Counted from the stretch's first letter, positions 54,840-63,690 are shown. The stretch is 64,000 nt of DNA from CAZRHR01 sp964578885 (GCA_964578885.1 CAZOEO010000002.1:186001-250000); one strand, 5' to 3'. The notes: a model not told the origin generated them from the sequence alone. A program made the numbers and translations.

Positions 54840-55790
54840 TTAAGGTTTTTCCCTTGTTTTTAAACTATCCGGAGCTGGTGTGCGCGTTGTTTTTCCAGCA
54901 TCTTTCCGGATGAGGCTCGGTCTTGAGGGAACGGATAAAAGCTGACCCGGGCCGCCCAGGTTCTCGCTTTTATTCATCATGTCCAGGTCTTCCATGTATA
55001 CAAAATGTCCGCCTCTAAGATCATAGGCATCAACAGAAAAATCCGGTCCATAATGCTGAAACTGATTTTTCATGGAAATATCGGGTGGGGAAAGGTGGTC
55101 GAAGATAATTCTTCTGCGAAGTTTATCGAACCGAAGGCTCATGGTGGCCATGGCATTGTACTGGAATTGGATTCGATGTGCCTTTCGTTGATTTACCATG
55201 AAAATGGGAAGGCCGAATCTAGGTTCTCCATTTGCTGTAAACGTGAGTACTTCGATGGTTTTTCGATGAACCACATTGTCGCCCGGATGAAATCCAAGTA
55301 AAATATAGGCTTTTTGCCCTCCTGCATGCACCGGCATCAAATCGTAATACATTCCACCCGGCCATTTTTCCGGACCAAAGGTTTTAAAATCAGCGTTACG
55401 AATCACTTCTTCCTGCTCGTACAAGCGGAACACCGTCTTTTGTCGACTTCCTTTCTGAGGAGCCAGTTGGAGTAATCCGTATGACTTTTTCTTGTAGTTC
55501 TCGACGGAAAACCAGGTGAAAATCCGGAATCGCTTGTCAGCAGGACTTACCATGGCCAAATTTTTAAGTTTGGAAAAGGTAAATTCAAAACTATTGGGCT
55601 CATTCAGGGCTTTTTCCAGCAGCAGAAGAAACTGACGTGCCGACGCTTTCCTTTGGTCATCCGTTTGTTCCGCATCGATGAGCGACGGTGCAAGCAATAC
55701 CAAATCTTCCTCATATGCCTGTACAGAACTTGCCTGTGCATATAAGGTAAAAGGAATCCATATGACCCATGCCAACCAACCTTTCATCAT
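54840..55790 (-). CDS. Secreted protein of unknown function
   Basis: The protein is 316 residues from the ATG at 55790 (55787 also possible), chosen because it gives a good signal sequence (GWLAWVIWIPFTLYAQA). The longer reading from 55898 overlaps the ferredoxin gene and encodes an unlikely N-terminus. The mature part is beta-rich with repeated aromatic motifs (RIFTWFSVEN, YGLLQLAPQKG, MYYDLMPVHAGGQKAYILLGFHPGDN) and a basic, Pro-rich tail. No enzymatic motif is visible and I do not recognise the family. It lies just downstream of the ferredoxin gene on the same strand, so co-transcription is possible. Confidence 0.72.
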   Translation of the reverse strand: MMKGWLAWVIWIPFTLYAQASSVQAYEEDLVLLAPSLIDAEQTDDQRKASARQFLLLLEKALNEPNSFEFTFSKLKNLAMVSPADKRFRIFTWFSVENYKKKSYGLLQLAPQKGSRQKTVFRLYEQEEVIRNADFKTFGPEKWPGGMYYDLMPVHAGGQKAYILLGFHPGDNVVHRKTIEVLTFTANGEPRFGLPIFMVNQRKAHRIQFQYNAMATMSLRFDKLRRRIIFDHLSPPDISMKNQFQHYGPDFSVDAYDLRGGHFVYMEDLDMMNKSENLGGPGQLLSVPSRPSLIRKDAGKTTRTPAPDSLKTREKP

Positions 55791-55833
55791 GCTATTTATG
55801 AAAGAACGTTGGTTCACGAAGTTTTGGTATATA

Positions 55834-56181
55834 TCAAAGGTGCAGGCGGTCTTTTTTCGCCAAAAGTTCTTCTTTGGACTCTCTGTAGTTTTCATCATCT
55901 ACGCAGCAATCCACAGGGCAAACAGCGGCACATTGTGGCTCGTCATGAAAACCAACACACTCGGTGCATTTATCTGTGACTATGTAATATACTTCATTGG
56001 ATACCGGTAAATTCACCTGATCAGGAGACACCGTAGTTCCATCTACCAACACCATGGGAGATTTGACGGAGGTGCCATCCGACATTTTCCAATTTACTCC
56101 TCCCTCATATATGGCATTGTTAGGGCATTCCGGCTCACACGCCCCACAATTAATACATTCTTCAGTTATTTTAATGGCCAT
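55834..56181 (-). CDS. 2[4Fe-4S]-type ferredoxin
   Basis: The 115-residue protein has a first cluster motif CINCGACEPECP near the N-terminus. A second Cys set follows a ~55-residue insert (CTECVGFHDEPQCAAVCPVDC). It therefore binds two [4Fe-4S] clusters, with an Alvin-type spacing in the second set. The C-terminal tail is acidic then basic. It acts as a low-potential electron carrier. It is divergent from the acyl-CoA reductase gene, with the TACTTTTG promoter at 56204-56211. This pairing recurs in Bacteroidota and may mean that the ferredoxin feeds electrons to the reductase or to lipid metabolism; that is inference. Confidence 0.93.
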   Translation of the reverse strand: MAIKITEECINCGACEPECPNNAIYEGGVNWKMSDGTSVKSPMVLVDGTTVSPDQVNLPVSNEVYYIVTDKCTECVGFHDEPQCAAVCPVDCCVDDENYRESKEELLAKKDRLHL

Positions 56182-56203
56182 GTTCGTTGCGTTACGATAT
56201 TTG

Positions 56204-56211
56204 CAAAAGTA
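56204..56211 (-). promoter_or_regulatory. TAnnTTTG promoter of ferredoxin
   Basis: The minus strand reads TACTTTTG, 22 nt upstream of the ferredoxin ATG. On the plus strand a weak GATATTTG (56196-56203) precedes the ATG at 56212 by 8 nt and may serve the divergent gene. Confidence 0.6.
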
Positions 56212-57261
56212 ATGAAAAACATTCCTTCTTTATCGGACAGGCTGCTTGCCTTTGAAAAATTGGGCGATTTTATTCGCGAAACGCTCGAATCAGGATGTCC
56301 TCCTACGCTTTTACATCAGGCGCAATTGGCCAATCCATGGTTCATTGCACCAGAAGTGGAACGCGCCTTGCGCGGGATTTCCTTATGGCTGAATCCCGCC
56401 ACATTGAATCAGTGGGTCGAACATTATAATTTGCCCGATCAACAACCCATACCTTGCACCGTGGCGGTCGTGATGGCCGGAAACATCCCCCTGGTGAATT
56501 TCCATGACGTGCTTTGCGTTTTGATTTCCGGACATAAGCTGCTGGGGAAATTGTCTCATCAGGATCCTGTTCTGCTTCCGTGGCTTTTAGAAGCATTGCT
56601 GCGGATAGAGCCTCGTTTGGCGCCATTCATAGCATTGACCCGCCAGCCTATTTCAGATTTTCATGCGGTAATTGCTACTGGAAGCGGAAATTCCGGACGC
56701 TATTTTTCGCATTATTTTAAAAAGTACCCGCACATTATTCGCGGACATCGCAATGCTGTCGGAGTATTAAGTGGTGAAGAGTCCGATGCACAATTGGAGG
56801 CTTTTGGCCCGGATGTTTTTGCCTATTTCGGCATGGGTTGTCGCAATATATCTTCTTTCCTGATTCCTGCATCTTTTCCTCCGGAACGGCTGGCCGCTGC
56901 CTGGCACGAATTTCAGGATCGCGTACATCATGGCAAATACCTGAATAATTATGAGTATCGAAAGGCCATTTATTTGGTAAATGGAACGCCGCATTTAGAC
57001 AATGGCTTTTTGTTGATTGTTCCCAATACCTCGCTTTCTGCGCCCATCGCTACCCTGCATTATCAAACGTATCAGGACGTGGAGCAGCTTCAAACTTTTC
57101 TAACGGCCTCTGCACCTCAATTGCAATGTGTGGTTGGATACCACGTTCCCACGAAGGATGCGGTATTGCCCGGTTCCGCGCAAAGTCCGGGACTTATGGA
57201 CTATCCTGATCATGTGGATGTATTGGAATTTTTGAAGCCGTTGCGTCCTAAATTTAACTAG
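56212..57261 (+). CDS. LuxC-type acyl-CoA reductase
   Basis: The 349-residue protein resembles the LuxC/acyl-CoA reductase (ALDH-like) family. It has the NAD(P)-binding strand CTVAVVMAGNIPLVNFHDVL, the mid-region IATGSGNSGRYFSHYFKKYPHIIRGHRNAVGVL, and an active-site Cys in FGMGCRNIS (~211). The C-terminus has QCVVGYH. It would reduce an acyl-CoA to an aldehyde using NAD(P)H. Such reductases outside luminous bacteria may supply aldehydes or alcohols for lipid or wax precursors. It is divergent from a ferredoxin gene. Confidence 0.88.
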   Translation: MKNIPSLSDRLLAFEKLGDFIRETLESGCPPTLLHQAQLANPWFIAPEVERALRGISLWLNPATLNQWVEHYNLPDQQPIPCTVAVVMAGNIPLVNFHDVLCVLISGHKLLGKLSHQDPVLLPWLLEALLRIEPRLAPFIALTRQPISDFHAVIATGSGNSGRYFSHYFKKYPHIIRGHRNAVGVLSGEESDAQLEAFGPDVFAYFGMGCRNISSFLIPASFPPERLAAAWHEFQDRVHHGKYLNNYEYRKAIYLVNGTPHLDNGFLLIVPNTSLSAPIATLHYQTYQDVEQLQTFLTASAPQLQCVVGYHVPTKDAVLPGSAQSPGLMDYPDHVDVLEFLKPLRPKFN

Positions 57262-57319
57262 GAAAAACCATCGTTGGAAATTGTTTTTCGCGTATCTTAG
57301 AGGAATAAATTAAAAGGAA

Positions 57320-57775
57320 ATGAAAAATTGGTGTTATATCCTTGGTTTTATCGGCGTCACTAGCCTGGGTCTTCAAGCGCAATCTATGGTTCAAACCGGA
57401 GATGTGGCTGTTCCCGAGCCAGTAAAAAGCAGTTTTGTGGCCCAGTTTGGCCAAAATCATACTGCATGGATGAAATCAGGATTGGAATTCGAAGCACAAT
57501 TCAAGAAAAATGGACAACCTGTCCATGCCTTCTTTAGCCCTGATGGCACTTTTGCCGGTACAGAAGCCAATGCCGACATGGCAGAATTTCCTGCCAATGC
57601 CCAAAGTAATTTGACCGGTGCATTCACCAATGGCAGCTATACCTTGGTGGCTACCCGCAAACGTACACTGCCTGATCAAAATATTCAATGGATTGCCTTA
57701 CTTCAAAAATCCGACGGCGGTATGCTCAAATTATTTTATGACGCTTCTGGCAAATTGGTTCGCCGAATGCTTTAA
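57320..57775 (+). CDS. Secreted PepSY-like domain protein
   Basis: This 151-residue protein has a signal peptide (~1-21, ending GLQAQ) and one small alpha-beta domain. It contains VPEPVKSSFVAQFGQNHTAWMKSGLEFEAQF, which fits the PepSY-like (DUF2874) pattern 'VP..V...F...fP.A....W', followed by AFFSPDGTFAGTE and a tail LKLFYDASGKLVRRML. Proteins of this type are periplasmic and may inhibit proteases, but the function is not established. It is transcribed alone and followed by a terminator at 57795. Confidence 0.8.
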   Translation: MKNWCYILGFIGVTSLGLQAQSMVQTGDVAVPEPVKSSFVAQFGQNHTAWMKSGLEFEAQFKKNGQPVHAFFSPDGTFAGTEANADMAEFPANAQSNLTGAFTNGSYTLVATRKRTLPDQNIQWIALLQKSDGGMLKLFYDASGKLVRRML

Positions 57776-57794
57776 GCACCAAGACAACTTATTT

Positions 57795-57820
57795 AACCAC
57801 ACTTTCGGGTGTGGTTTTTT
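57795..57820 (+). terminator. Terminator after the PepSY-like gene
   Basis: AACCACAC / GTGTGGTT stem with a TTTCGG loop and a T-run. The stop codon is about 20 nt upstream. Confidence 0.87.
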
Positions 57821-57905
57821 TTTACCCTTTTTTAATTTCAACTTTTTAAAAGAATTGTGTGAAAAAGTAGGTGTGGAAAATGGTACTTTCCCCCTTTCCC
57901 TGGAT

Positions 57906-59375
57906 TTATTTTCTCCTGAAAATCCGGATTTCCTTATTTATAAACGACAGTTCCCAAGCTGTGTCTGCATAGAATTGGGTACAATGTTCAATATTTCCTT
58001 CCCATGAAAGTGGATAGGGGGGCAGTCCAAGGCTAAAAGCCACATAATCTGCGTCTTTTACGATTGGATAACAGTAAATATGATCCCGAAATGCCAATCT
58101 GGGCACCAAGGGTGAGTTGGCCGACACCTTAGCGTCTTTTGGAATGGTGCGTAAACCTTCGTTTAAGGCCACTACATCATAAGGCGCCGTCCAATGTTTG
58201 GCCGTGTAAAACCGATGCCGCTCTTCGCCGCAATAGAACTTGTTTTCGGCCATGCTCAACCCTGTGGCCACCATGGTACATGCCACCACCACCCAGCCCA
58301 GGGAAAGGCGCCATCCGCGTGTTTTTAATCCGGCTAAAACAGAAAATCCACCAAGGGCCAGAATCGGCGCAAACTCAATAGAATAGTGGTAGCAAATGCT
58401 CCAGGTTTTGGTTTCATTGTGGAAGAATTTCATGAAAACCAGCGGAATCAACATGCCCAAATAAGCAGGTCGGAAAATCAGCAACCATGCGCCAGACAGG
58501 AGCAGGAGTTTTTGGGTCTCTTCTTTGATTCCATGACCTTCCGATGCGCCGGTATGATTATGTAAAAAGTGCGAAAACACTTCTACAGGGCGTGTGACCA
58601 AAGATTTCAATGCGTCTATTGGCGTATCGCCGAGAATTTGGTATTTGAAATGTGCGTAACCTTGCGAGTTGAGCGACGGCAGAACCCAGCCATGTACCAC
58701 CAGAAACCAAACGACTGCAATCAACCAGAAGACACCCAGCCATCGCAAGGCTTTCGGGTCTTTCCGAAATTCCCAAAGCAGACAAACCACCACCACACCC
58801 ATCCAAATGGCCATGGTTTCTTTTCCGGCTAAAATCCATAAAAACCAGGCCAGGGCGGCCGTGAATTTCCGTTCCTGTAAACGCAGGAAAAACCATGGAA
58901 CGCAGGCCGCTGCCACCACGTTGCTGTGGTAGTCGAACGCCAGCGCTGTATATAAACCATAAAATGACAGAAAGCCAATCATGGCGGGTAAAGCCAAATC
59001 AGCCTGTTTTACCTGAATAAACCGATATACGCCCCAACTTCCGAAAATGAGCGCGAAAATTTGTACCCATAACAATGTGCTGCTTCCCAATAGAAAAGAC
59101 AAAGGGGAAAAGACCATCAAATACAAATCAAAATGGTCGGCCAGAAAATTGTCCTGTGTATTGGTAAACGTACCTGTGTCGGAAAACCGAAAAGACCGAT
59201 AATCAAATAGTGCCTGATTAAATAAGCCTAAATCGAAACTATAGGTTCTGAAAAAATAATGATTCACCAGGGAAATCGAAGTGAATAATATCAAAGCAAT
59301 CATGCTGACCCAAAGAAGTCCGGGATGATGTGCTTTCCACTTTTTGACCGAATCTAACCATGCCATTCCCCTCAT
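57906..59375 (-). CDS. DUF2079 polytopic membrane protein
   Basis: The 489-residue protein has around ten transmembrane helices. It carries the DUF2079 pattern near the N-terminus (YSFDLGLFNQALFDYRSF... DNFLADHFDLYLMVFSPL), which is GT-C-like with an acidic residue in the first loop. The C-terminal soluble portion has VALNEGLRTIPKDAKVSANSPLVPRLAFRDHIY, as in other members. It probably transfers a sugar or other group from a lipid carrier across the membrane; substrate is unknown. Its start overlaps the DUF2461 gene end by 4 bp, so the two form an operon. Confidence 0.88.
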   Translation of the reverse strand: MRGMAWLDSVKKWKAHHPGLLWVSMIALILFTSISLVNHYFFRTYSFDLGLFNQALFDYRSFRFSDTGTFTNTQDNFLADHFDLYLMVFSPLSFLLGSSTLLWVQIFALIFGSWGVYRFIQVKQADLALPAMIGFLSFYGLYTALAFDYHSNVVAAACVPWFFLRLQERKFTAALAWFLWILAGKETMAIWMGVVVVCLLWEFRKDPKALRWLGVFWLIAVVWFLVVHGWVLPSLNSQGYAHFKYQILGDTPIDALKSLVTRPVEVFSHFLHNHTGASEGHGIKEETQKLLLLSGAWLLIFRPAYLGMLIPLVFMKFFHNETKTWSICYHYSIEFAPILALGGFSVLAGLKTRGWRLSLGWVVVACTMVATGLSMAENKFYCGEERHRFYTAKHWTAPYDVVALNEGLRTIPKDAKVSANSPLVPRLAFRDHIYCYPIVKDADYVAFSLGLPPYPLSWEGNIEHCTQFYADTAWELSFINKEIRIFRRK

Positions 59376-60046
59376 GATCCGTAGTAATAAGCATGTAACT
59401 TTTGAAATACGGGGTATCCAGCCCTGAAATGCTGCATGGTAAATGAAAGCAAGTCCGAATGGGTTAATTGAGATTCCGCTTCCGAATTAGCCTGGAAAAA
59501 CCACTGTTTTCGGTACAAATCCGGAAAATCAGCTCTGAGGTCGGAGAGATCTTTGGGACGTTTTTTCAACTGAACTCCTTGGATTTCTGTGTACAAGTGG
59601 GTGAATTCCGGGTTGGAGACGCAACGGGTCCATGCCATCTGGTCTTCGGCCATGGCCCTTCGTACCCGTGTGATTTCAAACGGAGTGGGGGCGTACAAGC
59701 CTCCTGCCATCATCAGGTTTTCTACGCCAAATTGCAGGTAAAATGCAGCGGGGCCGGGATCTTTTTTTCCATCAGGCGCCAACACCGCCGCCATGTGGAG
59801 TTTATATGGTGCTTTGTCTTTGCTGAAACGAACGTCTCTGTTGATGCGAAACAAAGTCTTGGAGGGCTCGGTGACCAGACGGGCATCCACCTTTTCTATT
59901 TCAGTCATAAGGGCCTCCATGAAATTCAGAAAAGGCTTTTTGACCACCTGTTCATATCGGTCTTTTTGTCCCTGAAACCAATCCCTGTGGTTATTGGCAG
60001 CTAAATCCATGAAAAAATGAAGATACTCTTCCGAAAACCAAGCCAT
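59372..60046 (-). CDS. DUF2461 domain protein
   Basis: The 224-residue protein matches the DUF2461/TIGR02453 family: LAANNHRDWFQGQKDRYEQVV near the N-terminus, TLFRINRDVRFSKDKAPYK, and FYLQFGVENLMMAGGLYAP. It is soluble and widespread in bacteria, with no known function. Its stop overlaps the DUF2079 gene start. A TATCTTTG promoter lies 17 nt upstream of the ATG. Confidence 0.93.
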   Translation of the reverse strand: MAWFSEEYLHFFMDLAANNHRDWFQGQKDRYEQVVKKPFLNFMEALMTEIEKVDARLVTEPSKTLFRINRDVRFSKDKAPYKLHMAAVLAPDGKKDPGPAAFYLQFGVENLMMAGGLYAPTPFEITRVRRAMAEDQMAWTRCVSNPEFTHLYTEIQGVQLKKRPKDLSDLRADFPDLYRKQWFFQANSEAESQLTHSDLLSFTMQHFRAGYPVFQKLHAYYYGS

Positions 60047-60063
60047 GTTCGATGAATTGAATT

Positions 60064-60071
60064 CAAAGATA
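60064..60071 (-). promoter_or_regulatory. TAnnTTTG promoter of the DUF2461-DUF2079 pair
   Basis: The minus strand reads TATCTTTG, 17 nt before the ATG at 60046. Confidence 0.6.
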
Positions 60072-60114
60072 ACCGCTAACTGTTTACTTTTTTACCTTCC
60101 TATTCCTTTTCCTT

Positions 60115-61782
60115 ATGTTTGTTGGCATGCAGCTACGGCCTTTTGAACTCATGGCGGATTCGGATTGGGTCGCACCTTTCGTTATTCCGGACGAAGCCCA
60201 AATGGTTTGGACGCCAAATTTGCCCAGGTGGCTGTTGGCCCGCGCGGTCTTTCAATTGCAGGAAATGCTTGTGAAAATGGGTTATTCCGCTGACAGCGTC
60301 GGGAAAATGTTTGGCGTATTGGTCGTAGGCATGCCACAGGGTAAACTGGGTTTTTTGGCCGCTTTTTCCGGTGCATGGGATGCCCAATTTCCTTCTGATG
60401 GATTTGTTCCTCCCGTGTTTAACTGGACCCATCCAAAAGGTTTTTTCAGGCAAACCGAGGCTAGTGTAAATCTTTTAACCCGGGAAATGGCCGTTTTGAA
60501 CGAAAATGGGCAGATCCATCATTTAAAACGGGAAAAAGAACAGCTGCAACGCGTGGCCGAAGAAGAATTGGCCGAACTCAGAGAATCGCTGAAAGTCGCT
60601 CGGATATTGCGGCATCAGGAGCGCGCACTGCATCCCAATCCGGATCCGGAAACCCTGCAACGTTGGGAAAAGGAAAGCCAAACCGGAAAGGCAGATTATC
60701 GCAGAAGGCGACTCGATTGGCAGGCTCGATTGGCCGCATTGGATGCGGAAATGGCCGCCGCATCTTCTGACATCGAAGCCCTGCAAGCGCATCGTAAAGA
60801 AAAAACGGATGCCCTTCAGCGTAAATTATTTACTTCGTTTGTGTTGACCAATGCTTTGGGCATGCGAAAGTCTGTTCTGGAATTATTTGAATTACAGGGA
60901 AAAGGCTTGCCGCCCTCCGGAACGGGCGATTGTGCTGCGCCCAAATTGTTGCATTACGCTTTTCAATACGGCTTAAAGCCGCTTGCGCTCACGGAATTCT
61001 GGTGGGGGGCATCGCCCCAGTCGGCATTGCGGCGCCATGGTTATTTTTATCCCATTTGTAAGGGGAAATGTGAGCCCCTGATGCCTCATTTGTTGCAAGG
61101 TTTGGTGTTGAATCGTTTGCCCGAATCTGTAATGCCACCCGATGTGCCCAAGGTGATTTTTCAAACGCCCGACTTTTTGGTGCTTCAGAAACCGTCTGGC
61201 TGGCTCTCCGTTCCGGGAAAAACGGAAGAACCGCACATTGTGGATTGGTTGAAACGACAAAATTTGGACGTGGAAAATTTTTATCCGGTTCATCGTTTAG
61301 ACCGTGATACTTCCGGCCTTTTGCTGGTGGCTTTGCATCGAACTGCTTTGGCCGCCTTACAGGTACAGTTTGCTCAGCGTTCGGTCACAAAGGAATACCT
61401 GGCCTGGATTCATGGCGATATTCCCGAAAATGCTGGCGAGATTTCTTTGCCCCTGGCGCCCGATTGGTCGAACCGGCCGCGGCAAATGGTATGTGAAAAA
61501 ACAGGAAAATATGCGTTGACCAAATGGGAGAAAGTAGGGGAGAGGAATGGGCAAACCTTGTTGAAAGTGTTTCCCGTGACCGGACGCACGCATCAAATTC
61601 GCGTTCACCTTGCGCATCCTCGTGGTTTGAACAGGCCGATAGTTGGCGATTTACTTTATGGCATGCCCGGTGAAAGACTGGCCCTGCACGCTCATACACT
61701 CTCATTTGATCATCCTGTCACAGGAGTCCGGCAAACCTTTTCATGGCCCCTGGAATTTTTCTCTATTTCACCTGTTAAGTAG
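60115..61782 (+). CDS. Long RluA-family pseudouridine synthase with N-terminal extension
   Basis: The 555-residue protein has a catalytic RluA-type domain in its C-terminal ~200 residues: VLQKPSGWLSVPG, then the active-site HRLDRDTSGLLLVA (~393-406; catalytic Asp in HRLD), VTKEYLAWIHG and VTGRTHQIRVHLAH. The first ~350 residues are not found in ordinary RluA enzymes of ~300 residues. They include an N-terminal alpha-beta part and a long, charged coiled-coil (~125-245), then a Cys-containing segment. The extension may bind RNA or the ribosome, but that is inferred. The enzyme isomerises uridine in rRNA or tRNA; the target is unknown. Confidence 0.88.
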   Translation: MFVGMQLRPFELMADSDWVAPFVIPDEAQMVWTPNLPRWLLARAVFQLQEMLVKMGYSADSVGKMFGVLVVGMPQGKLGFLAAFSGAWDAQFPSDGFVPPVFNWTHPKGFFRQTEASVNLLTREMAVLNENGQIHHLKREKEQLQRVAEEELAELRESLKVARILRHQERALHPNPDPETLQRWEKESQTGKADYRRRRLDWQARLAALDAEMAAASSDIEALQAHRKEKTDALQRKLFTSFVLTNALGMRKSVLELFELQGKGLPPSGTGDCAAPKLLHYAFQYGLKPLALTEFWWGASPQSALRRHGYFYPICKGKCEPLMPHLLQGLVLNRLPESVMPPDVPKVIFQTPDFLVLQKPSGWLSVPGKTEEPHIVDWLKRQNLDVENFYPVHRLDRDTSGLLLVALHRTALAALQVQFAQRSVTKEYLAWIHGDIPENAGEISLPLAPDWSNRPRQMVCEKTGKYALTKWEKVGERNGQTLLKVFPVTGRTHQIRVHLAHPRGLNRPIVGDLLYGMPGERLALHAHTLSFDHPVTGVRQTFSWPLEFFSISPVK

Positions 61783-61930
61783 GTTGTAAAGACGGCCAGC
61801 ACCATGAGGCGGGAAAATGGATGATTTTAAAAAACGTCCCTTTTTCTCGGGGAAATCCAACGGAGGCCATCCTTTTGGAGCTCCGGCTTAATGATTTATT
61901 GTGTAATTTTAGAAAAGTAAATGAACCATT

Positions 61931-63517
61931 ATGTTGCTTAGGTTAGGTATTTTCTCACTGGTTTTAATTATTCATGTTACCCTGAATGCACAAGGAGTAT
62001 TGATTGGTCCATCCGGACAGACGCCTCATAGCAGTGCTTATTTAGAAGTGCGTGGGAATCAAGGGGGCTTTTTGATGCCAAGACTCACCACTACGCAGCG
62101 AAATGCCATTTCCAGTCCGGCGCAGGGATTGCAAATTTTCAACCTGACCACTGATTGTATTGAAACATATTTTTCTACGGGTTGGCGGCCTACGGCTTGC
62201 GGTTGCACCCTGCCGCCTCCATCGCCAGGCGGATTTTCCATTTCTTCTACCAGCATTTGTCTTGGTGACACTATTTCCGTGACCGCCTCTCCCGTTGCTT
62301 TGGCTTCGACGTACCAATGGACGCCGCCATCTGGTTTGGCGCTGGTTTCCGGACAAGACAGCATGACGGCACGCTTCGTGGTGAATGCTGCTTTTTCCGG
62401 TCAAATGCAGCTTAGTGCCAGCAATGGTTGTGGTTCGAGTGCGCCATACAGCCAATCGATTGCCAGCACCATTCCTTCGGCAGCCTTTTCTCCCACAGCT
62501 GCGGCGGTGAACCAATCACAGGTTTTTCAGCCTGCTACGCCGGGAGCCACATATAGCTGGACTTTTTCCGGAGGAACTCCTGCCACTTCCACAGCTTCCG
62601 CTCCTTCTGTTACATGGACGCAAGCCGGCACCTACGCTGTGTCGCTTACCATCACCAATGCGCAGCAATGTTCCACTACTTTAACCCAGAATATTACCGT
62701 TAGTAATTGTATTACAGGAGGAAGTTTGACACTCACTTCTTGTGGTGCCACCGGACGTTCCGGACCAAGTCAGTCACAATGCAATAGTACGTATGGTCCC
62801 GGGGTCGTTACGGTGCAAAATGGAATGCAGCTGTGGACGGTTCCTAATGGTGTTTGTACACTTACCATTGATGCGTATGGTGCTCAGGGAGTAGATCGTC
62901 CTAACGCACAAGGCGGACGTGGCGCACGAATGCGGGGTACATTTTCCGTGACGCCTGGTCAGGTTTTACGCATTGTGGTGGGTCAGGAAGGCGTTCCGTA
63001 TGGCTCCACTTCAGGCGCCGGAGGTGGAGGCACATATGTGGTGGATCATGCCACCCAGCAGCCCTTGGTGGTTGCAGGTGGTGGTGGTGGCGGTTTTAAT
63101 ACTTTTTCCGGCGGACACGGCCTTACCACTATTAATGGTGGCGGACCCAATCCCGGCATCAATGGGCAAGGTGGACAAGTACATAATTCTTCTCCTGTGG
63201 GTGGCTCCGGTGGCGGATTTTTCTCGGATGGAACCGGATCTGCTTCCCATGGAAGCAATGGGCAGGGATTTTTGAATGGCGCGCTGGGTGCGGTTGGTGC
63301 AGGCGGACCGGGCGATGGTGGATTTGGCGGTGGCGGTAGTCAAAACAATGGTGGAGCCAATGTTGGTGGTGGCGGTGGTGGATATTCCGGCGGTGGTTCT
63401 TCCGGATCTACTGCGGCCCAACCTACCGGTGGTGGCGGCTCTATCAATAATGGAACCAATCAGTTGAATCAGAGTGGAGTGCGTGCCGGAAGCGGACAGG
63501 TGATTCTATCCTGGTAA
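61931..63517 (+). CDS. Secreted glycine-rich (ALK-like) module protein, paralogue of 46001
   Basis: The 528-residue protein has a signal peptide (~1-21) and the same N-terminal module as the 46001 protein (AYLEVRGNQGGFLMPRLTTT, then GLQIFNLTTDCIETYFSTGW). An Ig-like segment (~105-185) and a PKD-like domain (~190-260, TYSWTFSGGTPATST) follow. One ALK-type glycine-rich module runs from ~290 to the end (TVPNGVCTLTIDAYGAQGVD..., VAGGGGGGF, poly-Gly, ending GSGQVILSW). It ends directly after the module; no T9SS sorting domain is visible. It is probably surface-exposed. The sequence is otherwise repetitive and GGT/GGC-rich. Confidence 0.88.
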   Translation: MLLRLGIFSLVLIIHVTLNAQGVLIGPSGQTPHSSAYLEVRGNQGGFLMPRLTTTQRNAISSPAQGLQIFNLTTDCIETYFSTGWRPTACGCTLPPPSPGGFSISSTSICLGDTISVTASPVALASTYQWTPPSGLALVSGQDSMTARFVVNAAFSGQMQLSASNGCGSSAPYSQSIASTIPSAAFSPTAAAVNQSQVFQPATPGATYSWTFSGGTPATSTASAPSVTWTQAGTYAVSLTITNAQQCSTTLTQNITVSNCITGGSLTLTSCGATGRSGPSQSQCNSTYGPGVVTVQNGMQLWTVPNGVCTLTIDAYGAQGVDRPNAQGGRGARMRGTFSVTPGQVLRIVVGQEGVPYGSTSGAGGGGTYVVDHATQQPLVVAGGGGGGFNTFSGGHGLTTINGGGPNPGINGQGGQVHNSSPVGGSGGGFFSDGTGSASHGSNGQGFLNGALGAVGAGGPGDGGFGGGGSQNNGGANVGGGGGGYSGGGSSGSTAAQPTGGGGSINNGTNQLNQSGVRAGSGQVILSW

Positions 63518-63690
63518 ATCAAATATGATATCGGAAAAGCTTCCTGCGCGGCATCTTTTTGGCCAATGACTTTTTTTGAGTTGTGCTGAAAAGTGAAACG
63601 TCTTTTTTGAAATTTTCCCCGTAAATAGCGGAAGCGGGATGGAGTAATGAAATGGCGTAGGGAAAAGAAAGAGAAACAGAAAGGAAAATA

